64,000 nucleotides of DNA from Rhabditoides inermis (lineage: Eukaryota; Nematoda; Chromadorea; Rhabditida; Rhabditidae): positions 124,001-188,000 of the forward strand of contig CAWZYM010000026.1 in assembly GCA_963966185.1 (NCBI GenBank), in the 5' to 3' direction. Made by a program: the position numbers and the translations under genes. The notes below the pieces were generated by a model. That model was not told the origin of the DNA. It saw only the letters and a program-made list of their open reading frames with translations, and did not search any database. Of this stretch, positions 42,942-53,048 are shown piece by piece (position 1 is the first letter of the stretch; each line of letters opens with the position of its first letter).

Positions 42942-44563
42942 CCCCCCACTTCCTCTCTTCCACTCACCACTCCTTCCTGTTGAATGCATTGTGCTCAATG
43001 ATCCACGACAGCTCCTCCTCCACCAGAAAGCGCTCGATAGAGTGCGCACCCGGCAACACCTCGCCCTACAAACAAACGCATTCAAAAATAACAAAGCAAC
43101 TGTCACCTTCTCCTCGGGGATGTCAGTGTAGTCGAATAGGCGGAAGACGACCCATGGATAGGGATAGGCGGACGAGTCGTTGTGCGAAGGAGGGGCAAAG
43201 CTGCAATCACACACCACGTCTCCCCCTGTCCATCCCCTCTCCCCCTACCTCGGCAGGTTGTGCTGCAAGGCGTCTGCGAGGGTGGCGTCGAAGGCGAGGT
43301 AGATGCGCGCCAGATGGTGCTCCTTCCAACCACACTCCCTACAACACAGAGATTAGTGATAATGAATCATACATACTTATTTTAAAAAAAAAACATGCAC
43401 CCACTTGAGATGAGTGATCTGTGCCCAGAGCGAGTCGAGATAGTCCTCCTGCTCCCTCTCTCCCGAAGACCACACTTGCAGCATCTGAACGAACCAGTAC
43501 ACGCGAAAAAAAAAACTAGTAAACAAAAAAACTAGTATGACAACATTAATAAATTAGCAGCAGCCTATCAAAACATCAGAAACAACGACTCAAAAACAGT
43601 CTCACCTTGACGTGGAGTTTGCTCCTGCCCTCGATGTACTTGCCGAGTCCCTCCAACACATTGCCCAGCTCCTCCGGCTTCTTCTCGTTCAACTCGTATC
43701 CGATCCACGGCAGAGAGTGCAGCACGGCGAACGCGAACCAGTCAGTACGCACCTGGTGGGAAAAGGTAAACAAACAAACAAACAGGACAAACTTGGGGTA
43801 CAGCCTCCTCGAATACAGTCTCGACGAGTCCCTCGAGGAACTCGACGACCGAGGTGAGCGAGAGGACGCGCGCGTTGCCCAGATCGCACAGGAAGATCAC
43901 CTACAGCAAGGGAATTGAAAATGGAATATATGTTGAATACTCACGAGATAGAGGGCCTTCTGGAAGCACTCGCCGTCCAGCTGCTCCTGAAGGTCCGACA
44001 CCAGACGCTCCACGATCTACAACAGAGATGCTGGCCAACAGTGATTCTACACCCACCTCTCCGCCAAAGTTGAAGTTCTTGGCGTTGAGAAGTCCGACGA
44101 GGGTGGAGTAGATGGAGCACTTCTCCGGCATGTGAATCACGCTGAACGGAAGTGTCAATACGAACGGAAGAAAACACTCACCATGACGCAATAATGTCGA
44201 CGATCTTTCCCCTATACTTGTCGAGATCCGCCTCCAAAACACCCACGAGGTTTTCCAGGTTCGACTCCAACGACGAGCCGCTCTAAAACCTATTGTGTCG
44301 CACAACAAAGACAGACGTTGAATCTATCGTAATCGTAACAATGAGTCCCACCGCACCACCGCACCTTTTCACCGACGCGACCGATGATGTCAGCGAGCTT
44401 TCTCTCAACTTCAGAGAACTGCTCCGGTCCGCGTCGCCTCTTCCTCTCCACTTCTTCATCATCTGAGAAAACAAGTTTTAGCATAGCCATACCAGCAAAC
44501 AAAATAAACCGATGACGACACACCATCGTCGGCTTGGCGCCGTCTGTTGAAGGCTGCGCTCAT
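33493..44563 (-). CDS. ncbp-1: Nuclear cap-binding protein subunit 1 (CBP80/NCBP1)
   Basis: About 24 exons from ATG 44563-44561 (one base after acceptor TGGTTTCAG) to the stop at 33495-33493, roughly 800 residues. CBP80 binds CBP20 and the m7G cap of nascent transcripts in the nucleus and is built of MIF4G-type helical domains. Visible landmarks, in order: basic N-terminus ([18 protein letters not shown]); [197 protein letters not shown]; ending [11 protein letters not shown]. All match human NCBP1 in order. The N-terminal half has short introns; the C-terminal third is spread over introns of 1-3 kb full of repeats. Confidence 0.96.
34041..34786 (+). mobile_element. Foldback element copy 2 (inverted relative to copy 1)
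   Basis: About 746 bp, in the last intron of NCBP1. It starts TCTTTCAAAAGTACTTCC after host ATA, has arms of about 107 bp (34041-34148 and 34259-34368) and ends in the hairpin GAGGGCGCTAGCGCGCCCTC followed by TCTAATT. It is close to base-for-base the same as copy 1 at 15602-16328, with small differences, for example an extra GCCCGCCCGAGCGCCC-type block near 34525-34550 and a repeated TTCATC. Confidence 0.8.
35490..35540. repeat. (CT)n microsatellite in an NCBP1 intron
   Basis: About 50 bases of CT with one TAT interruption. Confidence 0.9.
36857..37017. mobile_element. Nested foldback element in an NCBP1 intron
   Basis: Outer imperfect arms AAACTATAATCTAAAAACGA (36858 on) and TTTTTAGGATATAGTTT (about 37000-37016) continue inward as AACGGAA and TTCCGTT and as ATGTAGAA and TTCTACAT. 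An inner pair, GAGGTTTTCATTTTG and CAAAATGAAAATCTC, forms a second stem. About 160 bp, AT-rich, MITE-like by shape. Confidence 0.5.
39520..40120. repeat. Three diverged tandem copies of a 170-225 bp unit in an NCBP1 intron
   Basis: Each unit begins GACAA(T/A)CTTTGCCCA and carries, in order, AAGTAGA(G/A)TGCAG or its decayed form, a GATGTGGGATTCCAA block (units 1 and 3), CATTCATTATGC, GA(A/T)ATGAT, ATTTACGCA and CTCAGTGCAGAAT. Units lie at about 39520-39745, 39747-39915 and 39916-40120. Confidence 0.75.
42893..42940. repeat. (CT)n microsatellite in an NCBP1 intron
   Basis: About 46 bases of pure CT on the plus strand, GA on the sense strand, directly following the sense donor region. Confidence 0.9.
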
Positions 44564-44988
44564 GCTGAAACCACAATTTGCAGAACGCTATATAACAACA
44601 TACAGTAATAGATCAACGCATAACAGTAAGGAAACGGCAACAAAATAATAAACTTCCGAAATTTTGAAATTTTGAAAACATTTGCACGGCAGCACGTAAT
44701 TGTCAAAATATTGTCAACAGGGCGCATCAATGCATGAAGAAAAGTATCGGAATGTGTTTTAAAACAAAGGGTTTTATATTAATAAAACATAATATGAATT
44801 AAAAAAAGAGAACACAAGACTTCACAATTTATTCATCCAGTCCAACTCATAAATCATACTCTCGAACTTGTAAGATAAACTATCTAACAGGATATTTGTA
44901 AATTAATTCGGTTCCAAATAGTCTCATATTTGGATAAGTTTAAGTAAATCAATTTTCGTTTCTTTCTTACAGCTTCAAGTGGCTGGAC
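44564..44988. other. AT-rich region between NCBP1 start and kinase 3' end
   Basis: No open frame of note. It should hold the NCBP1 promoter and the kinase 3' UTR. Confidence 0.45.
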
Positions 44989-45584
44989 TCAGCCATTCTT
45001 GGTCTGCGTGTCCCTCTTCTTCTTGTCTGCGCGCATCTTCGCAGTCGTCGACCGCTTCTTTCCCGTTGTCTCCAAGGCGTCCTCAAATAAACTGGATTGA
45101 TAAATAAGGCTTAAAAAGATGCACCTTCTTCTTTCTCTTCTTCTCGTCTTCCGATTCGTCCTCCTCTGGCGTGCTGGCTTCGCTGTCCTCGCTGACTGAC
45201 ATCTCCACGCCCCGCTCCCGCTCCTCCCGCGACCGAATCAGCGTGTTCACAAACGTCTCCACCTACATTTGTCGATTCTCTCCCTCCAATCCCTCCTGCT
45301 TACCTCCGTGATGACTCCTCTCTGGTCCCTCTTATGCGTCCACATCCTCTTCTGCACGAATCGCACCAGTTTGCGCGGAGTGAATGGAGGGAACTTGAGG
45401 GGGTTGCGCACACCGCGAACGATCTGAATGCGCCGTTCGACAGGATCACTCTTCCAACTTCATACCATCCTCTTCACTTCCGCTATCTTGACGTCCTTGT
45501 GCGGCTGGACGGCACAGTCGATCATCAACTCCCAGATCACCACCTGAATGGGGAGTGAGAGGAGAGAGAGAAGAGAGGAAAGAG

Positions 45585-45630
<46 letters not shown>

Positions 45631-46256
45631 CACCCCAAATGCGTAGACGTCACTCTTGGGTGTGAACTCGTGGTGTTCGATGCACTCGGGCGCACACCAT
45701 CGAATCGGCAGCTGAAACCACGTCTCTCTCTCTCATTTTTCTCCATCTCTCTCCTTCTCCTCACCCTCGCTCTCTGATCCATCTTGTAGCACTCGGTGCG
45801 CACCGACAGACCGAAGTCGCTGATCTTAGCCTGCAAGTGGTTGGTGGAGGTAGAGTGGAGAGGAGTGATTCCCACCCTGTTCTTCCGGTTGTCGTAGAGG
45901 CAGTTTCTGGCGGCGAGGTCTCTGTGCACGATCGGAGGACGCAGCCCGTGAAGGTACTTGATGCCCTGACAAGCTCCCTTGATCCTGCAGTCATTACGTA
46001 ACTATTTTCCGGGACACTGTATACGGTAGCCTACAGTACTCACATGTCGAGCTTATCCTTCATGCTCACGTTGTTCTTGCGGAGATAAGAATCGAGGGCG
46101 CCACCTAGAGAGAATGTGGGGATGAGAGATGTGGTGGAATGGAGTTGGAGCGAGACTCACTTGGAACATACTCGAGGAGGATCATAATCGGCTGATCATC
46201 TACCGCCACGCCAAACATTCTGTAGTGTTTGCTCCATATCTCTCCATCTCTCTCCT

Positions 46257-46289
<33 letters not shown>

Positions 46290-46590
46290 CTCTCTCTCTT
46301 TCTCTTTCTCTCCATCTCTCCATCTCTCCTTCTCTCTCTCTCCTCTCTCTCTCTCTCCTCTCTCTTCACCTGACTATGTTAGGATGTCTCAGATTCCTCA
46401 TAATCCTCGCTTCTCCCATCATCGTCTTGATCTTGTCCTTTGTCAGATCAGATGAGCCCTTCGTCTGTAATCACACACGGCTACGGTATACTACAGTATC
46501 CCCGCACACCATTTTGATGGCAGTCGGCACAACGAACTGCTTCTTGCCATCGTCCACAGACAGCTTTCCGCCGCGAACCTGAGAGAGGTC

Positions 46591-46648
<58 letters not shown>

Positions 46649-46679
46649 GAGAGAAAGAGAGAAAGAGAGAAAGAGAGAA

Positions 46680-46714
<35 letters not shown>

Positions 46715-47500
46715 AAGAGAGAGAGAGAAAGAGAGAGAGAGATAAAGAGAGAGAGAGAGAGAGAAAAGTAGGGAGAGAGAGCATACCTCTCCGAACTCTC
46801 CCTCTCCGAGCTTCTTGCCGATAGTCACATCTGAGTGCAAGAACTCCCACTTGCGACGCACCTGCGGGTAGCGGAGGTGGCACGTGAACTGAAAGCATAG
46901 ATCACAGTAACTACCGTATCCTTCGATTACTGTATCTACCGTACCCTGTTGACTTGTCGCGGCTCCTTGGCATAGTACTCGACGAGTTCCAGCATCGTGG
47001 GGAACTTGATGTCCTTCTCGATGAGTAGCTGGTCCTGTACCATCTGCACCACCAGATGTCGGATCGTCAGGTCCTTCTGCTTCTCCTTCTTCTCCTCATT
47101 CTTCTCCCCGTCCCCGCCCGCCGTCTCCCGCGGCTTCTCCTGCTCCTTCTCCCTGCTCCCTTCCTCCCTCGTCCCCTCTTTCTTCTCCTTATTGTCGTTC
47201 TTGTCTTTCCCAGACCCTCTGGATGTCACCACAGTCTTCCTTCTACCACCGCCGTCCCCGCTTTTCTCATTCTCCATACGCTCCGCCATCACACTGAACA
47301 TTGAAGATACAATAATAGGGATACTGTAGAAACAGTAACCTTATGATGTACTGTTTGTGAAAGATGCCGTCTTTCTTCATGTCCACGTCGGAATAGCGCA
47401 GTAGGTAGTCTCCCTCTTTCAAGAGCATCTCACGCATGTCTTCTCGGGGAAGAAGGCCGTGGTAGTACTTCTGGAAAGGAATGTTGTGGAGAGATGGAGA

Positions 47501-47541
<41 letters not shown>

Positions 47542-47736
47542 GGCGGACGCACGAGTGCCTTGATGTCGTCATCTCTGCTGATGGAGGTGGATTGTTGGCA
47601 GGATAGGTCTGTGGATGCCTGGCTGATGGGAGGGTGTCACATTTGTCATGGGGCCGGGCGCGCGTTGGGGGCGCGCCGGCGACACTGACCCTTCCCCTCC
47701 CTCACCGACACGCATCGAGAGAAGCAGGGGAGACAT
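44989..47736 (-). CDS. SH2-domain tyrosine kinase, Fer/Fes-like (short nematode type)
   Basis: The best model starts at ATG 47736-47734 (MSPLLLSMR) and ends at TGA 44991-44989, with about 14 exons. The SH2 domain opens [27 protein letters not shown] (the FLVR-type arginine is in LLRYS) and closes [17 protein letters not shown]. The kinase domain has the glycine loop [10 protein letters not shown], the lysine in [27 protein letters not shown], the catalytic loop [27 protein letters not shown], an activation-loop tyrosine (TECYKM) and [26 protein letters not shown]. All key catalytic residues are present, so it should be active. No F-BAR domain precedes it, as in the expanded nematode Fer-like group. 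An 80-residue Lys/Glu/Asp-rich insert splits the SH2 domain (47075-47270). The tail is basic/acidic ([12 protein letters not shown]). Several introns are (CT)n in the sense strand. The first exon is the least certain part. Confidence 0.9.
46594..46775. repeat. GA microsatellite block in the kinase gene intron
   Basis: (GA)n with regular GAAA interruptions for about 180 bases. On the sense strand it is a CT tract running from just after the donor GTATGC to the acceptor CTCTCAG. Confidence 0.95.
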
Positions 47737-48173
47737 GGTAATGTAATACGCTAGTGTAAGGGCGTCTAGCCTCTTCTTCAAGCCTTCTCGAAGCAGCCCG
47801 TACATCGAACTCAGCACGTTTCCACAAGAGACAAATAACAAATACTTGTGCGTTAGAGCAATCCACGTACCACGTGCTTGGTAGTGGGATTAAATCACCC
47901 GCCAATCCATAAAACGCGCTTCTCCGGCCATTAATTGGCGTCTGACGTCCCCAGCACGCATAACGACTTTCAATCGTGGCGATAGATGCCAGGACCATGT
48001 ACAAGCCGTGTTCCCAGCTGATAACATGAACAAGACATATGTCTTTTCAGTCGCGCCGGAATGCACACCGATATACTGCCCAGATTCCAACTGCCCGGAT
48101 TGCGATACTGGGTAGCTCCCACTTCCTTGTAAGATGTAGGAAAGACAATTCAGGTTCTTGTACTCGCAACACT
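47737..48173. other. Divergent upstream region of kinase and first SLC17-like gene
   Basis: About 440 bp separate the two divergent starts. The part near 48145-48173 (CAATTCAG, TACTCGCA) resembles the region just upstream of the second SLC17-like copy (50430-50472), so the duplication includes the 5' leader. Confidence 0.5.
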
Positions 48174-48273
48174 ATGCCTCACTTCCATCAACTCAAATAT
48201 GAACACCTACAACTTCACCAAGATCTGCTCCGTTTCTGGAACTCGACGCGGCACGGTAGAGAGAGAGAGAGAG

Positions 48274-48313
<40 letters not shown>

Positions 48314-48710
48314 AAAGACGAAAGAAACCTCTTCCTAGAGTATTCCCGCGTGCAGAAGTCGCTCTTCAGTCTGCAGTGGCAGTGGGGGCCCTTCTCGCCT
48401 CTCTGCCCTTCACTTACATGTTCCAGAGATATCCTCATAGATACATATTCGGAGTCGCTGGCGGCATATCAGCGAGTGAGATTTTTATATGCTGCTAATG
48501 TTTAATGAATTGTTGTGTAGTCGCCACTTCCCTGATTCCCCTAGCTGATTCAAGAGGATTCGGATGGCTCTACGCCTGCGAGAGTCGGGCAGGTGCGTCC
48601 CTCCTTTTTTCCTCTTTCCCTCTTCCTCACTTATTCCTTCAGGGCATCGCGTATACTTCTACTTTTCCCATAATTGTGCAATCACCACCGACTGGGCAGC
48701 ATTAGGTGAG

Positions 48711-48757
<47 letters not shown>

Positions 48758-48848
48758 TTTAATCAGGTGAGCACGGTCTGTTCATCGCCCTCCTCACGGG
48801 ATGCAGCCAACTGTCCAACATGTTCACTATGAGTGTATCTGGTAAGTC

Positions 48849-48904
<56 letters not shown>

Positions 48905-48905
48905 T

Positions 48906-48962
<57 letters not shown>

Positions 48963-50104
48963 TTTCTCACTCTTTCCAGGAGCTCTGTGTGCTTCTTCCC
49001 TCGGCTGGCGCAGTGTGTACTATCTACATGCGGGACTAGGCTTTGTCCTGTTCTTCTTATGGTAGGATGTCTCTTCGTTTCTCGTTTCTCATAGAGTGTC
49101 AGGCTAGTGTTGTACCGCGACCGTCCCAACCACCACCCGTGGTCATCTACGCGAGAAGTAATGCACATCACAAATGGAAAGCACTTCAACCCAGAGGTAG
49201 GCGAGCGAGCGCTCCCATATCTTCATATGTCTTTACAGGAATCTGAACCGATTCCCTACCTCTCGATCCTGAAATCCAAGACGATTTGGGGTTGTTGGAT
49301 CGCCGCGTTTGGTGACCTCATATCGATCAACCTCGTTTCGATGTTCAACCGCAGTATATGAAGGAGTATCTGGACTTTGACGTGATGAGCTCAGGTGAGT
49401 CGCCTCCTTCTTCTCCCACATGGTTCCTCCAGGTTTCCTCTCCGCACTGCCTGTCATCACTCAATTTGTTATGAAGGTAGTGAGTGGAGTGAGCAGCGAC
49501 TATGTAAGGTGGGAGTTGATTGATTATCGATTGATTATCGATTGTCAGGTGTATCGGTGAGACTACCAAGCTGAAAGTGTACAACACCCTGGCCCTGGGT
49601 GTGGCTGCATCTTCTTCATTGTCCTCGGTTGGATGCCGGTCACTCACCCCCAGTGGTGTGTCGTTGTTCTGGTAGGTTCTTTTGTTGAACGATTTGTGAT
49701 AGGCCGTTTCGAGGTGTTCACGGAGAGTGTGATCGGCTTCAACACGGCTGGCTTCAACAAGTGCGCCACTCTGCACAGCAGACAGCACTCCCACTTTGTC
49801 ATGACACAGGTAACTCGCAAAGCTCCGGACTCCTTGTGAATGTATGTGGTGCAGATCATGAACATCGCGTCGGTGTGTATTCTGATCGAGCCGTTCTCGT
49901 GAATGTCATGCTGTCGGACCCGCACGCACCCGCCGACTGGCGACTCGTATTCTGCGTCCACGCAGGCATCCTACTTGCCACCAACGCCGTCAGTCACTTA
50001 CCATCTTATCCCTTATCACTCCCATCATTCATCATAGTCCCCATCATTCAGATCTTCTGTCTGTGGGCGGACGCGCGCCCGCCTGGTGGACCAGACTCAA
50101 GTGA
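48174..50104 (+). pseudogene. SLC17-like MFS transporter, copy 1, with several single-base frame breaks
   Basis: ATG 48174 (MPHFHQLKYEHLQLHQ). Exons can be matched one to one with copy 2. Family features: SAVAVGALLASLPFTYMFQR, LIPLAD, GEHGLFIALLTGCSQLSNMF, SLGWRSVYYLHAGLGFVLFF, VLYRDRPNHHPW, TREVMHITNGKHFNPE, GFLSALPVITQFVMKVVSG, GFNTAGFNKCATLHSRQH and DPHAPADWRLVFCVHAGILL. SLC17 proteins carry organic anions or phosphate. Compared with copy 2 the frame shifts near 48575 (+1), 48674 (-1), 49348 (-1, giving an early TGA), 49608 (-1), 49896 (-1) and 50077 (-1). Splice sites are intact. Either this is a recently disabled gene or the consensus sequence lost bases; the intact frames of genes such as RBBP4, NCBP1 and ATE1 favour decay, while the many homopolymer losses favour error. 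Confidence 0.65.
48850..48960. repeat. (CT)n microsatellite filling an SLC17 copy 1 intron
   Basis: About 108 bases of CT between the donor GTAAGTCG and the acceptor TCTTTCCAG, so almost the whole intron is repeat. Confidence 0.95.
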
Positions 50105-50472
50105 TCTGCATATCTGTACATAAAGCCTCTGTGATCAATTTGTGATGTGTTATCGCCCGAGTTCCCTGCGTACCAACACTGTGGCAAGACTATGAATTTG
50201 ATTTGTGACGCTGATAAGTGAATCGATTGAGCTACCAGTGGGGAAAGAGATGATCCACTCGGCTCAAGAAACTCATGCAAATGCGCTTATGAATTTTTAA
50301 TCCACGATAAGAGACTGAATGAAAGGTACAGATAAGCTACTGGCTGTGGGAGAATGTGGCGAAGAGCGATCGACGTCCTCCCAAAAATCGCCCTTCCCGG
50401 ACTACGCTATGCGGTAGGCACGGTAGGTTCGACAATACAGTAACCCTGTCAGATCCTCGTACTCGCATCGCT

Positions 50473-50574
50473 ATGTCTCACCTCCATTCTTTCCAATATG
50501 GCCACTTACAACTTTACGAAGATTTGTATAGACCAGGAAATTCCACGAAGAAGAGTCATGGTGAGTGGAGTATA

Positions 50575-50613
<39 letters not shown>

Positions 50614-52397
50614 AGAGAGAGAGGGAGGGAGGGAGAGAGAGAGAGAAAGATTTTAGAAGAGTTCTCGTCTCTCCAAAAGTCTGCTCTTCAATCAGCAGTG
50701 GCAGTGGGAGCGCTAGTCGCCTCTTTCCCTTTCACATTCGCATTCCACAAATACCCCCACAGATTCGTGTTCACTGTTGCCGGAGTCATATCAGTCGGTG
50801 AGACCAGAATATCAATCTATTCATACCTCCTTCTGCTTACAGTCTCGACTGCGTTGATTCCTCTGGCGGACTCTTTGGGTTTTGGATGGTTCTATGCAGC
50901 GAGAGTGGGACAAGTGAGTCTGCCGACCTCTAGGAGTCTTCTTCCTCCCTCACTTGCTCCACACTCTCTCACTACCTCCCTCTGTGTCTCTTGCTCCCTC
51001 CAACTTCCCTGTCCCGGTGCGAGTCGGTGGCTCACCAGCCCATGCCAGAAAGGCAGCCAACTCCGTGAAGAGGTGCAGCAAACATAATATTACATCCAGG
51101 GAATCGCGTTCTCGGCTACTTTTCCTCTGATTGGAGCGATCTGCTCAGACTGGGCAGCTCTCGGTAGGAGATTCGCTGCGTAGTATTCATTCACTGAGTA
51201 TTTTATAGGTGAGCACGGTCTGTTCATCGCCCTCCTCACAGGATGCACACAGCTTTCCAACATGTTCACCATGCCAGTCGCAGGTGCGCGATACGTTTCG
51301 ATACGCGATACGTTTCTCCAGGTGCCCTGTGCTCGTCGTTACTCGGCTGGAGAAGCGTCTACTATCTACACGCTGGATAGGGCTGATTCTATTTCTGTTG
51401 TGGTAGGGTGAATAGAGTTGTCTCCCAGAGACTTTGTCTTCCCAGTTTGTGCTCTACCGCGACAACCCAAACCTCCATCCGTGGGCCACGCCCAGAGAAC
51501 TCATCATCATCTGTGAGGGAAAACACTTCAATCCAGAGGTTTCACCCGTATGTTTCAATGACACTCAATACGGTTTGAGGACTCGGAGCCGTGCCGTATC
51601 TGGCGATTCTCAAGTCGAAGACGATCTGGGATGTTGGCTGGCGGCTTTCGGAGATCTCATCTCCGTCCAACTCGTATCCATGTTCAATCCACAGTACATG
51701 AAAGAGTATCTGGAATCAACGTTATGAACTCTGGTGAGTGAGATTCTGTACATTGCGTCGTACCCTATCCCTATGGTATCAGGATTCCTCTCTGCTCTCC
51801 CTGTCATCACCCAGTTCGTTATGAAAGTCGTGTCGGGAGTCAGCAGTGACTACATTAGGTACCGTAGTCAAGAATACTGTATGTAAACAAAATTGTTACA
51901 TATTCTTCGGTGAGACGACAAAGTTGCGCATCTACAACACGATAGCCCTCGGAATATCTGCTATCCTGTTTGTCGTACTCGCATTCGTTCCCAAGTCACA
52001 GCCAGTGTGGTGTGTCGTCGTGCTGGTGGGTGTAAATCGATTTCATATCTAATTATCGATTAGGTGTTCACCGGAGAGTGTGATTGGCTTCAACACGGCT
52101 GGATTCAACAAGTGTGCGACACTTCATAGTAGACAACACGCTCATTTCGTCATGACACAGGTGAGAAGGAGAGAAAGGCGATATCACAAAAAAAAATTCG
52201 TTTGTTTTCAGATCATGAACATTTGGGCGATCACTATTCTCATTGAGCCGTTTATTGTGAATCTCATGCTCGAAGATCCCCACTCTCCCGCCGATTGGAG
52301 GCTCGTCTTCTGCGTTCACGCTGGAATTCTTCTTGTAACCAACACAGTATTTTGCATATTTGCCGATGCACGGCCTGCATGGTGGACAAGACTGTAA
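50473..52397 (+). pseudogene. SLC17-like MFS transporter, copy 2, with several single-base frame breaks
   Basis: ATG 50473 (MSHLHSFQYGHLQLYEDLYR) to TAA 52395-52397 (ends ADARPAWWTRL). It is a tandem duplicate of copy 1 with the same exon layout: SAVAVGALVASFPFTFAFHK, ALIPLADSLGFGWFYAARVG, GIAFSATFPLIGAICSDWAA, EHGLFIALLTGCTQLSNMFT, FVLYRDNPNLHPWATPREL, GFLSALPVITQFVMKVVSG, KLRIYNTIALGISAILFVVL and NIWAITILIEPFIVNLMLED. Relative to copy 1, frame breaks fall near 51378 (-1, an in-frame TAG in the HAGLG helix), 51592 (-1), 51628 (-1), 51713 (-1, an in-frame TGA) and 52072 (+1). None coincides with a break in copy 1. A single corrected base at each point would restore a normal 12-helix transporter, so an assembly cause cannot be excluded. 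Confidence 0.65.
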
Positions 52398-53048
52398 AAT
52401 AACTGTAAAAAAAATGTTTTGTACATTTTCCTGTTGATGAGTTCTAACAAAGTTGCTTTACGCCCCAACGCGATCCTATCCCGCAACGCGATAGCGTGCG
52501 GCGTAAAGTGGAAAGGGGACGTGGAGGCGATTGCCCCGCCCACTTTCTATCATCTGGCCGGTGCGAGACTGCGGTTTTGTACATTATTGATTTCTCTCGT
52601 GCTGTTTTATGCATAAAACTAGTCACATTTAGCATAATTCTCACCGAGTCATATGTGCTGATGTTTATGTCATACGTTGTGCTCTTATAGCGCACTCTTT
52701 TCCGCGCTATGGGCTCAAGGCGAACATGTTTTGTGAGTTTACTGTTTGATTGTTGCAAATTTCGATTGCTCTCTTATCCCAATCCTGTTAGCGAGTACTT
52801 CCACTTTCCCTGGGTCACTAGGTGAGCGCCATCTCTCTTGACCGCCCCTCTCTCACGTTCAATCGATGTGACACGTTGACACTTTCTCTCTCTCCTGGTC
52901 TCTCGCGCCTCTCGACTAATTCCCGCACGGTTTCTGCGTTTTGACCGTTTGTTCGGAATGTACATTACTTCTTTCATATTGATATTGTTGTAGCGATCTT
53001 TTTTCTACTTGACTCACGCACGGGCTCACATCAACTGATTCACATCCA
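52398..53048. other. Intergenic region upstream of TFG
   Basis: A GC-rich stretch with CAACGCGATCC...CAACGCGATAG (52467-52494) holds two copies of CAACGCGAT. An acceptor-like TTGTTGTAG near 52985-52993 may be the TFG trans-splice site. No gene seen. Confidence 0.45.
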
